Below are positions 48,790 to 60,442 of a stretch of 64,000 nt of DNA, one piece after another. A program made the translations under genes and the position numbers. The notes under the pieces are model-generated. The model ran no database searches, was not told where the DNA came from, and saw nothing but the letters and a program-made list of their open reading frames with translations. Position 1 is the first letter of the stretch, and each line of letters begins with the position of its first letter. Source of the stretch: Heracleum sosnowskyi (taxonomy: Eukaryota > Streptophyta > Magnoliopsida > Apiales > Apiaceae); NCBI GenBank assembly GCA_030848705.1, contig CM061240.1, positions 22,897,001-22,961,000 on the forward strand. The letters are read 5' to 3'.

Positions 48790-51216
48790 TTAAGCAGACT
48801 TTGGTACCCAAAATTGTTTGGGTCCTGAAGGTTTAGATGATTTAACAGGAGTAACATTCAATTTAGTCTTACCCTGTTTGATATTCATAGTATCTGTGGA
48901 TTTAACATTACTAGAGCTATTGCTACTATCAGACATCAACTTAAAATAAGCATGCATGATGTTGTACTTACATAGCAAACACTCTTTCTTTCCACAGGGC
49001 TCATGATTATCAGGCATGTCAGACATGTTATGCATTTCAGAAGCATTAGCAGTTTCTACTTTAACCTTTTTACATGCATGCGTAAGGTGTCCAGCAGAAT
49101 TACAAATAGAACACAACTTCCTAGATGCAATGGGAGAAGATGGAACCAATTCCTGATTAACAATCTTCTTCCTCCCATTCCTGTTCTTTTTAACATTACT
49201 AGCTAAGGAACCTACTTCAGTTATAGGTAAATCAGGTTTAGGTAATACATTCTTTACTGATTTCCTAGGTAACTTAGTCTTTACCTCTTTTTCCTTCAAC
49301 AAATCCTCCTCAAGCAATTCTTGTGCTATGAAAAGATCATCCTCATAAAAGAGAGGTGGAAACGGCTTAACAAAAACTGGACAATCAACATTCTTAAGAA
49401 CATGTGGAGTATTCCTTTTGACAACTGAAGGTGTCACAGGGAATTCCAAAATCTTCTTACCAGCTTTCTTGTTATAGTCAAATCCTATAGCAGTTTTATT
49501 CTCTACGGCCTGAGTATCAATGATTTCCTTAGCCACTAGAGCGGAATTCTTAAAAGCATTCAGCTTCAAATCTAGATCTGAAATCTGCTTCCTGAGGATA
49601 GTCTCTATCTCATCATTACACTTGACCTTGTTCTCTAAGTACGCATTCTTTTGCTTAAGATCTTCTAATATTACAGCTACAAGCTCTAGTTCTTCATTTT
49701 TAGATTCTAGCCTTTTAATCTTAAGAACTAGTTTAGCATTTTCCATTTCAGATGCTAGCATGCTTGTGTGTACATTAAACAATTCTACACTAAGATCTTG
49801 CATAGTTTTCTTGTACTCAGAATTAGACATATCAATTGTAGTTAAGATAGGTACCTGAGATGATTGAGGTGATTCCTCTGAAGAGTCAGCCATTAGAGCA
49901 ACATTTACATATTCCTCCTCTTCATCCGAATCAGTATCATCCCAGTGCTTTCCCTATGCTATGTAAGCCTTCCCTTTCTGCTTTCCAGAGAATGCCTCCA
50001 ACTGCTGTTTAAGCTTGGCATTCTCCTTCTTCAACTCATCATAAGAATCCTTCTTTCCATAGACATCTTTCATGTCTCTTGCTTGACGAGGCTTCCGGCA
50101 TTCAGTGGCGAAATGCCCTAACTCATTGCAGTTATAACATCTTGATTTGCTTCTATCAATCATGCCAGTCTTGTAGCCTCCCTTAAAGCCTGTACTAGGT
50201 GTATAATTGCTCTTCTGGAATCTGTTGGTTGAGCCCTTGAACTTGTACTTAGGGTTTCTCTTGAAACGAATACGACTAAACTTTGCAGCTAAGTACGCCA
50301 TGGTTTTGTCTTCCATTTGCTCAAGCTCTTCTAGGGTGTAGTAATCACTTTCATCAACACCCAGATTCACAGAATCCATTTCTGCTTCTATTATCACCTC
50401 CTTTCCAGCTCTAGGGGTTTGAACCTGAATCTCAGAAGTTATTGGTTCATCCACTACAAGTGCTGCTGATCTCACAAGTGCATTGTGCTTGCTGTCCACT
50501 GTCCCTGATCCGTAGATTATCACCCTTTGTTCCTGTTCCATCTCATAGGTCTTCAACTTGCCATAGATCATCTCTAATGACATCTTTGTGAAGTCAATTC
50601 TTTCCCTAATGGATGATGACTTGTGTTCTACATGATGGGGCAGCGTCATCATGAACTTCCTGTTCGATTCTCTCAGTGGATAGGTCTTTCCTTTCATTGC
50701 CAATTCATTGAGGAGCTTAGTATACTTCTCAAAGACCTGAGTTATACTTTCTCCTGGCAGTGACCTAAACGCTTCGTATTGAGAAGTCAGAATGTCCAAT
50801 CTGTTTTCCTGCACGTCTTCAGTTCCTTCCATTATTAGGTTAATGGTATCCCACATATGTTTCCCGCTTGTACAGTTCATCAACTGATAGCTCATTTCCT
50901 TGTCCGCGGAGTCCGTCAATATCAACATTAAACCGGTGTCCAATCGAATCAGTTCTTTGTCAGAATCTGTAAATTCACTTATCTCCTTAGGTTGGGTGCC
51001 TGAAGGAATCCTGCTACCGTCAGGAGCTGTAGATTCACTAACTGGTTTCATTGGTACAAACGGTCCGTTCTCTAATATGCCAATATACAACGGATTAGAT
51101 GCCTTGATAAATAACAGCATCTTCATTTTCCACAAACCGAAATCATCTCTAGTAAACGGGGGAACTTTAATACCAGCGGTTGTCTTTGGAGCACTCATGG
51201 TTTCTGAAAATTTCAA
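48790..51216 (-). pseudogene. gag: B gag, interrupted by one TAG
   Basis: Two stretches in one frame, 51216-49954 (420 codons) and the part ending at 48790, are separated by a TAG at 49954-49956. The frame is open between the TAG and the first ATG of the second part. The first stretch has the copia gag N-terminal region (FGLWKMKMLLFIKASNP, LPHHVEHKSSSIRERI) and the knuckle CYNCNELGHFATEC (about 359). The second has coiled-coil-like helices and the knuckle CSICNSAGHLTHAC, and it ends KQFWVPKSA. The start at residue 1 (MKFSETMSAPK) may be 6 codons upstream of the used ATG. With only one LTR mismatch in B, a stop acquired after insertion is unexpected. Confidence 0.87.
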
Positions 51217-51344
51217 ATTGTTTAAAATTCAAGAAATTCCAATTAAATGAAAAATTTTGAAAGTTAAAAAATTTGCTTCGTATTTTCACGCTACTTTTGA
51301 TTTTGGTCTCATTCACCGGATCTGATTTGTATATCAATCAAGAA

Positions 51345-51356
51345 GCTCTGATACCA
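51345..51356 (-). other. Primer binding site of B (iMet type)
   Basis: The minus strand reads TGGTATCAGAGC, two bases from the LTR edge at 51359. Confidence 0.9.
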
Positions 51357-51358
51357 AT

Positions 51359-52485
51359 TGTTAGGTCCAAAGTATCGTAGAAGGGGGGGTTGAATACGAT
51401 ACTCACAAATAATTTAATTTCGTTCGCGGATTAATCTTCCAGTTCTATAACGAAATCAAACACACCAAACCAAATCAAGTTTCGGGGAATATATCTTTTT
51501 ATAAATATAAACCTCGAGGGGTGCTACAATTTCTAATCCGTAGATTAGCGTCAATGAGTTTAAGGTAACACAAATACACAACAATAATCAAGTTCTGAGC
51601 ACTATTAATTTCTCTGATAATTTTCTCCGGCTCTTCGCTCTCTCAGTTATGTGTCTGTGTTGAATGCCCTTAACTGAAGAAGACACCTTCTTTACTCTGT
51701 ATTAACTGTAGGCTTTGTTTAGAAAAACCATCGAATTAGAATTGTAGAAACAATCCTGGCCGTTGGATCTTCTTCAACCTGTCAGACAAGTAATTCTTTT
51801 CACCTGCTCCATGAATTAAAAACCATCGAATGGATTTAAAAACCATCGAATTAATTAAGTTAATTCACCATTCGATAGTTTTTTAATTAAAACTATCGAA
51901 TACCAAATTAACTTATTTTGGTTTTCAATTAATCACTTTACCTACCATTCGATAGTTTTCTAATTAGAAAAACTATCGAATTCCTTTTCTTGTCTTTTGT
52001 TCATTAATGATTCCACTGAGCTCCTGGGTGTTTAAGAAATAAACTGTATCAATTTCTTCGGAGACGATAAAACAACTTGATCTTTTCAATGCCGTCACCT
52101 AGTGCAACTGGTCTGGTTCACAGATGAATAACACTTGATCAATTCTTATTTTATGTCTTCAATACATTGCTGCTGATACGTCCCTTGTCGTTCTGGTTGC
52201 TTCATCACTGGAATCCCGTGGTACTGAACCCTAAATCATTCACATACTTCTGTCGTCTTCAAAGTCTTGTTTCTATTGTTGTCACTGAGGCTTGAACATT
52301 TTCATGAACTTCTTTCCGTGACCTGTTTACGGACTTCAAGAATACATAACGTATTTTGATTTTTTGAGTTTACCTTTTCTTCTCTGATTCTGGATTCCTG
52401 TGCTTCTATTAATACTATTGTCTGTCTTGTCCTTTGTTGAGTTGTAGTTATCTCTTTTACATCTTATGTTACATTATGCTTTACA
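51359..52485 (-). repeat. 5' LTR of B
   Basis: 1127 bp, TGTTAGGTCC to GCTTTACA on the plus strand, followed by the TSD atctg. It carries seven B-motif copies (51727-51980) and the U5 hairpin. Confidence 0.95.
51371..51403 (-). other. U5 hairpin of B (5' LTR copy)
   Basis: Arms AGTATCGTA and TACGATACT with the G-run loop, identical to 13803-13835. Confidence 0.8.
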
Positions 52486-52490
52486 ATCTG

Positions 52491-55002
52491 TTCACTTCCT
52501 GGATTTGATTCCCAATTTTTAATAAGTCAAAGGACATTTATTCCCTTTCGAAAGAATTTATTAAATTCAAAATAAAATATTTGAGAACCCCTACTATATT
52601 CAAATAAATTTTTTAAAGGTTAGAAAATATTTTAATTAACTATTGGAACCTTAAATAATATTTAAATAAGGTTCTATGATTTTTAAATCATATTTGAAAT
52701 AATTAATAAATATTCAAGTAATAAATATTGAATCATTATTCAATTAAATCCCTTTTTAAATGAATATTCAAAATAATATCCACTTAATCAAATAAATATT
52801 TTTTAAATATAACTCACCTTAAATATCCAAGATATTATTTTTGGAATATTTAAATCAATAATTGAAATATAGTTGTCCTTGGAAACCTCCAGTTTTTTAT
52901 GACAGTAATACAAAACAAAATAATAATATGATTCCCGGTCTAAGTTTGAAAATACACTACTAGTACTCTACGCTTAGAGCCTTTATACACCTTGGTTTAT
53001 ATCTAATATACTCATAGCATATAAAATGCAAACTATTATGAAAGATTTAAATGAGCATATAAATCAGTTCGTAAAACATTTAAAACATTTAAATAGTTTA
53101 TATCACAATCACAACAGTTTAAATACCACAACATCTATATAAGATGTAGGGTTTGGAAACTTGCCTGAAAATACTAAAGTAGTGGTAATGGGGGATCGGG
53201 AGTATGCTCGACGATCTATAATAAGATATACAAATTCCAATGAGTCCGTAGAACTATTTAATGTGTTACAAACCTAAGCACCAACGTAACTCTCAACGAA
53301 AATCAAATGTCCCGTTCTTGGTTAATTATAACCCCATGATAGTAGTTAAACACTTAATTCAAAAGTTTGGTTGATAATCCATTCACGAAACCAAAGTACT
53401 TTAATGTTTCTAAGTCCATGGTTTTAACTATCCCTTTAAGGGTTTTTCACATGCGTAACTTTGGTTCCCGCATTTTTATAAAATCGAAAAATTATCTTTT
53501 TAACACGAAACCTTCTCGGTTACCATGCTAATTCTCCATACTAGATTTCACCTTAGTTTCATGGTCTATAACCATTTTTATGGGGCTTGACCATAGTCTC
53601 AAAGTTCACATAATGGCAACTTGTTTTCCCAAAACTACTTTTACTAAAACGGGTGTTTCTCCTAAACCGTAAATCAGATCGATGCGATTCTTTCCCCAAA
53701 ACAAACTAAAAGACAAGATATATACTAAAATGGGAAGTTGGTATCTTTTTCATGTAAGTTTGGAACCCGAGGCTACTGTCCAAACATGGTTAAGGAAATT
53801 TTGACATTACAACGACGTATTTTTAACGTTTCCCAAATTTATACTACTCCAACCAATCATTCAAAACAAACCAATCATCAATACTTCATATACATCATCT
53901 AAACTAACTCATGATCTTTAATCAACAAGTCAAAACCAACATCTACAAGATCATCCATCAAAATAATCACTAAATATCCACCAAAACCAAAGATTCAATC
54001 TTTAATTCAACTAACACAAACTAATACCAAACCAATCATAATAGTCAAAGTATAACTAAAGGTTTGAGATGTTTATACCTTCCTTGATGCTTGGTATACA
54101 CTAACAATAGCTTAACTATCCTTGCTTGAGCTTTATACAACCTTAGTTTGCTTAAACTTCAAGAACACCAAAAGTTACTATTCAAAACACTATTCATGCT
54201 CATCTTTAGTCCAAGTTTTGGACAAGATATAATCCTTGGATGAAACTATTTGGGCCGAATGATGATGAAATGGGGGGGGGGGGGGCGGGGAGAGAAAAGC
54301 TTGCTTGGTTACTTGCTTTGTTTTGTATTCTTTTGCCTAATAAAACTTAATTAACACACTTAATATCTTGTCGTTAAAATGCTATTTGGCCTAATTAGCA
54401 AAAAAAAAATGCTATTTGGTCACTTATGAATACATGTCAAGTTTGTAATGGTTACTTGCACAAAAATGGTGACAAGGTGGTGATTCACCAACTAAAATGG
54501 TGACAAGGTGGTGATTCACCAACTAAAATGGTGACAAGGTGGTGATTCATCATCTTGTCATCACTAAACCACTTCTCTTTTCTTGTTTGGTTTCACATGG
54601 ATGCTCTTATATGTTGCACTTCATGATCTTGCATGGTACTTCTCCTTTTGTTAGGGTTTAATCCAGAATTTGTTATGCTTTCGCTTTGTCGCTTAATCTC
54701 GCTATAAGTTCGAGTGATTTCAAAAACATTTTTTTGCACTAATGCTAGTGGATATCCTCTTGATCCTTTATTTCCTTGGTTTAATATTTGATCAATTAAT
54801 AAATCCTCGATTGTCCGATGAATAGTGGAATAAATTAAAGTCGGAATCTTCGGATTTTGATCGCGTTTACATTCACTCATTCCCTATAACTTCGTAAAAT
54901 CCATTCCTTGTCTCGTATATAAGGTGGTCTGAAAATTTTCTTAGACAGCAAAATTCACTATTCATCAAAGTTTCAAATATTACAAAATTTAGGGTTATTA
55001 TA
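52491..55002 (-). mobile_element. 5' LTR of E2, right part
   Basis: It resumes the E2 LTR after B. Blocks match the E1 LTR with many changes: TTTTTATAAAATCGAAA, TTCTCCTAAACCGTAAATC, ACCTTCCTTGATGCTTG, the Chromovirus-type end TACAAAATTTAGGGTTATTATA. The final TATA replaces TACA, so both LTR tips show TG changed to TA. Inside are a 14-G run (54272-54285) and a 31-bp tandem repeat. No gene is seen; the 95-codon minus ORF at 54593-54880 lies in LTR sequence. Confidence 0.85.
54463..54550. repeat. 31-bp tandem repeat, three copies
   Basis: The unit AAAATGGTGACAAGGTGGTG plus ATTCACCAACT occurs at 54463-54493 and 54494-54524, and partially at 54525-54550. It lies inside the E2 LTR. Confidence 0.9.
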
Positions 55003-55010
55003 GTATTGCC

Positions 55011-55560
55011 CCCGACATCTCTATATCTCTTCCCCAACTTCTAACAATGTTTCAAGAACTCGGGAATCTTGGGCTCAAGAGGGTTGGCTTCCTTAGTCGC
55101 CTTCTTCAACATCATCTTTTTAACCTGCTCCCCCATTCCAGGCTCGCTATCAATATCATCAATAGCTGAAACAAAACAAGCCAAGAACGTCGGAATAAGA
55201 ACAAACATAGTTCAAGATAAATAAAAATGCAGTCTAGAGTTACCCTTAATAGAAAGGCCACTAAGGCCAGCTTCTACAAGTACACGCTCAATCAAGATAG
55301 CTCGATAATGAGTTTGAACATTATCTCCAATGAGCTTATCCCGATTCAGGAGATCAGTCCGGCCAAGTTCTAGGAGAAGTATCCCGGATCAATAACATAG
55401 TTAAATCTTGTTATAAAATACCGGCCCCAGTCACCGGGATGACGATTTCTTGTTTCCAGTTGTGAATGGAATCCTGAAGAGAAGCTGCGTTCACAATGTG
55501 ATCGACACCCAGGAGTTGCTGGATGTTAATCTATCCTTTCCTTGTTAAAGAAGTATTCTT
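55011..55560 (-). pseudogene. Fragment resembling plant 'gypsy-type transposon' (Transposase_28-like) genes
   Basis: On the minus strand, short peptide blocks lie in order: NIQQLLGVDHIVNAASLQDS (near 55530-55470), NRDKLIGDNVQTHYRAILIE and RVLVEAGLSGLSIK (about 55345-55250), then IDDIDSEPGMGEQVKKMMLK and PLEPKIPEFLKHC before a stop near 55050. A GT...AG interval (about 55166-55244, ending TTTGTTTCAG on the minus strand) looks like an intron between the last two blocks. Frame breaks and an internal stop mark it as decayed. The family match is from memory of similar plant proteins and is tentative. Confidence 0.38.
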
Positions 55561-55589
55561 GAACATTAAAATGCTTCTAAACATAGGAA

Positions 55590-56275
55590 TGTTAAGGGGA
55601 TGACGAGTGGTATTTTTGTAACATTTTTAGGTCTATTTTCCGGCTTAAATGTGATGCATGGACTCGAGTTTTGTTATATTTTTACGTTTTTTCCTTGTAT
55701 TTTCAGGTAGAGAGTCGAACTCCCCGTGAGCCTATTTTGGTGGAACTATGGAGCAAAAAGGAGAAGAAATTGTGGAAAACGTCCAAGTGCATGTTTGGAG
55801 CAAGTTTGAGGAAGCAAGGCGCGATTTAGAGTTAAAAAATGGATAAAAACGTGAAGAAATGTTGGGCCAACGAGAACAAGAACTGCCCAATACGCGCATA
55901 CCTCATAGGATGGGTGAAACATGGATGGCTAGGCCACGGGGACATGGTCTATGTTTAGTTTCGCATCCCGGATTTGCATGTAGACCTTAGATAGAAAAAA
56001 GTGGAGATCAATGATTCGTAAATCGATTGAAGGGATGGGCGGATTCGAACGACCCCATATTACTTAATTATTGTTAAAACTAATTTGTAATTATAGCTCT
56101 CAAAACTATAATCATTATTGCACGGACTATTAAGAACAACACACAATGTTGCACTGACAGAATCACTATCAGTGTGCTCCATGTGGGAAGCATAACCTTC
56201 TACTTGAGGATACTAATTTGACCGTGTATACTTTCATGTATCGATGAACCCCCTGCGTGGGATTCGGCCCGTCGA
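55590..56275 (+). mobile_element. Probable Athila-type LTR (degraded)
   Basis: It lies directly before a degenerate tRNA-Asp-type primer site and an Athila-like gag. It ends in the family-typical run GGATTCGGCCCGTCGAAA. The left edge is uncertain (a TGTTAAGG at about 55590 or a TGTAACATT at about 55618). No ORF is seen. Confidence 0.55.
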
Positions 56276-56281
56276 AATTTT

Positions 56282-56299
56282 TGGCACCGTTGTCGGGGA
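56282..56299 (+). other. Degenerate Athila-type primer binding site
   Basis: TGGCACCGTTGTCGGGGA differs at two places from TGGCGCCGTTGCCGGGGA, the tRNA-Asp-type site used by Athila-group gypsy elements. Both changes are G/C to A/T transitions, as expected for an old methylated repeat. Confidence 0.75.
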
Positions 56300-56502
56300 G
56301 TGCAGTGTGAAAGTGCTAACTACAGTAGTTTGTTAAGTATTAGTTGATTTGTGTATCTTTTCTATCACCACTTTCTTTTATTTTGTTTTAAGGTACTTGG
56401 GTGTGTATGCTCTTGCGATCCAAGTGACGCTTGGAATTCATCGAGCACACACATACAAAGTAAACCACGGAGGAAGACACGGTAGCTTCTTCTTCATCAG
56501 AT

Positions 56503-57624
56503 TTGGAGAATTCTACTAAACACATTGATAGAATGGGAGACGCCAAAGCTGCAAAGAAGCTTAAAGAGTTTTTACGTCCCACTCTGACACACATTCAGTC
56601 AAGCATAGTCAGACCGTCAATTATTGCGCCGACCTTCGAGATCAAACATGGAACCATTCAGATGTTGCAAAATTCTCTAAGATTTGGAAGATTATATACT
56701 GAAGATCCGAATGATCATATTCCGAGTTTCATGGAACATTGTGACACGTTCTGTTCCAATAACGTGCAAAAAACCTTTGTCAAACTGAGATTGTTTCCTT
56801 TTACTTTGAGGGACAAAGCTATGAGTTGGCTACATTCTTTTCCACCTAGTTCAATTATTAGATGGGAGGACTTGGCTCAGAAGTTTTTGGAGAAGTTCTT
56901 TCCAATGTCAAAAACTGCTCAAATGCGGGGATCTTTGACCCAATTTCAACAACAAGGTGGATAATCTATAAGTGAAGCCTGGGAAAGATTCAAGGAGCTT
57001 ATGAGGAGTTTTCCACATCATGGGATACCTGATAGGATGATAATTAATTGTTACTATAATGGTTTGAGTGATCAAGTGAAGTCCATTATTGATGTTATTA
57101 TTGGTGGAGCCTTGTGGGCAAAATCTTATCCTGAAGCATATGATCTGATTGAGCTAATTGCCGCTAATGAGTATTAACAACCTACTTCTAAGATGCAACC
57201 GCAGAAGGCTGCAGGGATATTTGTTGTGGATCAAGACACTTCTATTGCTGCTCAATTGGAAGCACTTATGGTCAAGGTTGATGCATTGACTAAAGGAAAA
57301 AGTCAAGATGTGATGATGGTTTGTGAACTTTGTGCTAGAGCACATGCTACTGAGAAATGTGCCATATCTGTGGAATCTGTCAATCTTGTAAGCAACTACA
57401 CAGGACCTCAAGCAGTTTTACCCCATTTCTACCATCCGAACAAGAGTAATCATCCGAACTTTATTTGGTCGAATCAAGGTCAAGCTCAGTCTTATGGAAG
57501 AAACAATGGACCTCCCAGATTTCAGTCAAACTATCAGAATCCCCGTGCTCAGAACTCGGAACTTGAGGAGTTAAAAATGCTTGTTAAAGGGTTTTTTATG
57601 TTTCAAAAGGCCCTTGAAAATCAA
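56503..57624 (+). pseudogene. gag: Athila-type gag, with stops, truncated
   Basis: The first open part (56503-56964) carries FEIKHGTIQMLQNSLRFG, EDPNDHIPSFMEHCDTF, LRLFPFTLRDKAMSWLHSFP and WEDLAQKFLEKFFP, the conserved Athila gag core. It ends at a TAA (56962-56964) but continues in frame with ISEAWERFKELMRSFPHHGI and YYNGL. A second TAA follows NEY near 57174. The third part (57193-57620) has AAGIFVVDQDT, a remnant knuckle (MVCELCARAHATEKC) and HPNFIWSNQGQ. The piece ends where an E2-type LTR scrap begins at 57625. Protease and pol are absent. Confidence 0.85.
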
Positions 57625-57697
57625 TGTGACACCCCTAGATCCGGGGTTCGAGATCCAGGTTGTCACGCTCTCTATTTTCGATAATAACACTTGTACT
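57625..57697 (-). mobile_element. LTR fragment of a third E2-type gypsy element (E3)
   Basis: TGTGACACCCCTAGATCCGG and the following bases resemble the LTR edge of E2 (TATAACACCCCCAGATCTGG, then GGTTGTCAC(A/G)CTCTCT). It interrupts the Athila gag and is itself interrupted at 57698 by a CACTA end. The remainder would lie beyond the window. Confidence 0.75.
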
Positions 57698-57879
57698 CAC
57701 TACAAGAAAAACTGAAACACACAAGTGAATATGCCCATTGTCTAATGCCCCTGAAAACCAATGACTATTAAGATGCCTTTAGTTAGACCTTAGACAACAT
57801 TTAAAAAATGTTGTGTAAAATGATTAACATGATAGACAACGATAAAGAAAGCACTACAAGAAAAACTAGATTAGACATC

Positions 57880-57965
57880 GCACATTAGACATCGATTAGA
57901 AAAGCCACTGATGTTAAAAGTGTCTCTTACATCACAAAAAATAAAACTGATGTCTAATAGTAATC
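57880..57965. repeat. Left subterminal repeats of the inner CACTA
   Basis: Copies of TTAGACATCG, ACATCG, TGATGTTAAAA and TGATGTCTAAT lie in both orientations, the usual layout of transposase-binding subterminal repeats. Confidence 0.7.
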
Positions 57966-58870
57966 TACACATCGCTTTCTTTAAAAAACAATATTTGTAC
58001 CTCCATTTTCAAAAAACAAACCCGCACTTCCCCCTTTTCTTTTCCCCCTTAGAAAAATATTCCCCCTCAACCAAATTCACCTCCCGCTCCCTCTTTTCCC
58101 CCTTAACCAAATTCACAAAATTAAACCCCACCCCCAAAACAAAAACCCCGCTCTGTAAAAACAAAAAAAATCAAAAAACATCAAATCACTCTCAACTCCT
58201 TCTCTTCCCCAGTTCCCCTCTTTCTCAAACGTAACCCTAACTTTTAATTAAGCTCGGATTACACTTTATCTATCCGATTTCATCTTTCAATTCCTTGATT
58301 TGTTTCTTTCATTTGTTCGATTACATCTCATTTATTTATTTATTTTTTTCTTCTTCAACAGATCCGGAGCTTGGAGGTTTGAGTTTATTCTTTGATTTTA
58401 GCAAGCGTGGAAATTGGAGTTTTGGTTTATACTTGTAATTTGGAGGCTCGATTTACAGTTTTGGTGTCGGTTCCAGTTCAGCTCGTTATTTGGTAAGGTA
58501 TTTAATTTGTATTTACAACATCTATTTCTATGTATATTTCTAGGTGTACATGTCTGAAATTGTTTGTTTATAATCCTCTAAGAACTTTCTATATATTTCT
58601 GTCTATCTATGTTATATGTCTAAATTATATTATTGGGCTAATTATTTCCTATACTAACTTGTAATACACCTGTGGCCTGACCCTACCTTGTTCATTTATC
58701 ACAGTTGCACATGATTGGTTCATAGCTGAACCGTTTAGGGACAATTTTGGGACACTGCATAAACTTTGAGGGTAGTTAGATGTAGTGTCTTAATGATATG
58801 CTTTCTTGTATGTGTAATATACAGCTACATATATCTTTTTCAGAAACCTCTTTTTCTTTGACTGTGTAGA

Positions 58871-59029
58871 ATGCTGGCAACAACACTGGTGAATCTCTGG
58901 GGGTGATGCTACTGAAAGCACGCAGTTTATTTCCAGAGACCTATTGGTATTGGATTGGTGTCGGTGCTTTGCTGGGTTACACTGTCTTGTTCAACATCCT
59001 CTATACCTTGTTTTTGACCTACCTTAACC
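58871..59029 (+). pseudogene. Captured exon: end of the first membrane domain of a PDR-type ABCG transporter
   Basis: Between a TGTGTAG acceptor and a GTAAGT donor the frame encodes NAGNNTGESLGVMLLKARSL and then a hydrophobic PETYWYWIGVGALLGYTVLF block ending FLTYLN. This is the conserved end of the first transmembrane domain in plant PDR/ABCG pumps, which export hormones and defence compounds at the plasma membrane. Both splice sites look usable. Confidence 0.82.
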
Positions 59030-59179
59030 GTAAGTTTATGTGCTCAAACCAGTAGCAGTTGTTCAATTTGTTTAAATATGCAGAAATATCTAGCTGGGTT
59101 AGATGTGGTTGGATTACATGTCCAGATGATAAGTGTATTTTAAACATTGTGGTATCACATCAAGTATCTTCTGTTCACT

Positions 59180-59474
59180 CTAATACAGCACTCGGGAATC
59201 GGCAAGTGGTTATATGTGATAAAGAGGCTGAAGTAGGAAGCAGTAGAATGCAGGGTGAATGTGACGTTATTGAATTGCGAGAATATCTGCAACATTCACA
59301 CTCTTTTTCTGGTTAGTCTGAAAACTTGACCATCTTACTAGCTTAGTTTAATTCATCCAGAAATTAATATATCCTTTTGTCATAGGGAAAATTATTAAAG
59401 ATCAAAGAAGAATGGTACTTCCATTTCAACCTCTTTCCATGTCTTTCAGAGACATTAGCTATTATGTGGATACA
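59180..59474 (+). pseudogene. Captured exons: linker before NBD2 of the ABCG transporter
   Basis: Exon-like segments 59180-59311 and 59386-59474 are separated by a GT...AG interval. The first is a degenerate linker. The second encodes MVLPFQPLSMSFRDISYYVD, the strongly conserved lead-in to the second nucleotide-binding domain of PDR transporters. Confidence 0.75.
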
Positions 59475-59571
59475 CATGTGGTATATTACTTGATCACTTG
59501 TGTTTCTTCTATATCAATTAATTTTACTTGTAAAGAAACACATCCATCATTCAAGTACATGTTTTCACCAG

Positions 59572-59843
59572 GAACTAAAGCAACAAGGAGTCACAGAAGA
59601 CAGATTGTAGCTGTTGGTCAATGTTACAGGAGCATTCATGCCTAGTTTGCTTACTGCATTAGTTGGGGTCAGTGGTGCTGGTAAAACTACTTTAATGGAT
59701 GTTTTAGCTGGTAGAAAAATGGGGGGATATGTTGAAGGGAGTATATACATTTCCGGGTACCCTAAAAAACAAGAAACATTTGCTAGAGTTTCTGGATATT
59801 GTAAACAAAATGATGAATCTGTAAAGTTTTCTAATATCTATTA
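59572..59843 (+). pseudogene. Captured exon: NBD2 Walker A of the ABCG transporter
   Basis: After a TTTTCACCAG acceptor the frame encodes ELKQQGVTEDRL, then a TAG where a Gln codon is expected, then LLVNVTGAFMPSLLTALVGV and the Walker A SGAGKTTLMDVLAGRK, followed by GYPKKQETFARVSGYCKQND. The frame then drifts and stops at 59842. It is a broken fragment that cannot make a transporter. Confidence 0.88.
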
Positions 59844-60074
59844 GGTTTCAGTACTCTGGCATCATTTGGAGGTATTTGCTGTTGCAAAAAACCTTCTTCG
59901 AGAAATTCAATTGTTACCAATTGTCGCTTATGAATTTTCTGATATCTACACATGATTGTTCTTTTTTTTTTCTAATGTAAATACCAGAGACTGGAAGGCA
60001 GTCAATTGTTATATATATTCATAAGGTCAAGTGTTCACTACAGCAACTGAAGCCTAAATCTATTTATTATGCAG

Positions 60075-60158
60075 CTCCTACTGATGAAGCGTGGCGGGGA
60101 GCTCATATATGCTGGTCCTCTTGGAAACAACTCTCACAAACTTGTTCAGTTCTTTGAG
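60075..60158 (+). pseudogene. Captured exon: region after NBD2 of the ABCG transporter
   Basis: Bounded by TTATGCAG and GTGTGT, it encodes LLLMKRGGELIYAGPLGNNS and HKLVQFFE, the conserved segment after the NBD2 H-loop. The stretch between Walker A and this exon is missing, so an internal deletion occurred before or after capture. Confidence 0.82.
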
Positions 60159-60442
60159 GTGTGTTGCGTCTTTTTTTGTTTTTGTGACATATATTAACAT
60201 GAACTTGTGTTCTTTTGTTTGCTTTAAAATGTATTTCTATATATGTATATAGTAAATTTGCATTGAGTATACCATACATTCTTAGGAACTAGAAAGCAAT
60301 CCGATGGGAAAAAAAAGCTACTCGAAAACCATAATGTGAATTAAATCTTATCCTTAACCCCACTATTACGCTGCAGATACACTTTTTATGATTCTTGTGA
60401 TCAGCTTGTTTGATTTAAGTATTGTGTTGCCATGTTTTCTAG

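Larger units (their letters stand above)
13791..52485 (-). mobile_element. Sirevirus-type copia element B, complete, with element A nested in its 3' LTR
   Basis: B is bounded by TGTTAGGTCC at 13791 and GCTTTACA ending at 52485, flanked by atctg on both sides (13786-13790, 52486-52490). Its left LTR is split by element A. The two parts (242 + 885) sum to 1127 bp, exactly the length of the right LTR. I find one mismatch (39651 region, CCTAGG versus CCTGGG). Without A, B is about 13.5 kb. Order on the minus strand: 5' LTR, primer site, gag, pol, repeat-rich spacer, ORF3, polypurine tract, 3' LTR. The large gag, the extra 3' ORF and the overall plan fit the Sirevirus lineage. Confidence 0.93.

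Noticed and set aside
54272..54285. Run of 14 G as a G-quadruplex signal
   Set aside because: A single homopolymer inside an old LTR; length is likely variable or a sequencing artefact, and no further G-runs flank it beyond GGGG.
57911..58234. Pro/Lys-rich 107-codon ORF in the inner CACTA
   Set aside because: C/A-rich low-complexity sequence typical of a 5' UTR; no domain and no start context.
59572..60158. Functional ABC transporter gene
   Set aside because: A TAG before Walker A, loss of the region between Walker A and the post-NBD2 exon, and position between CACTA ends show captured, broken exons.
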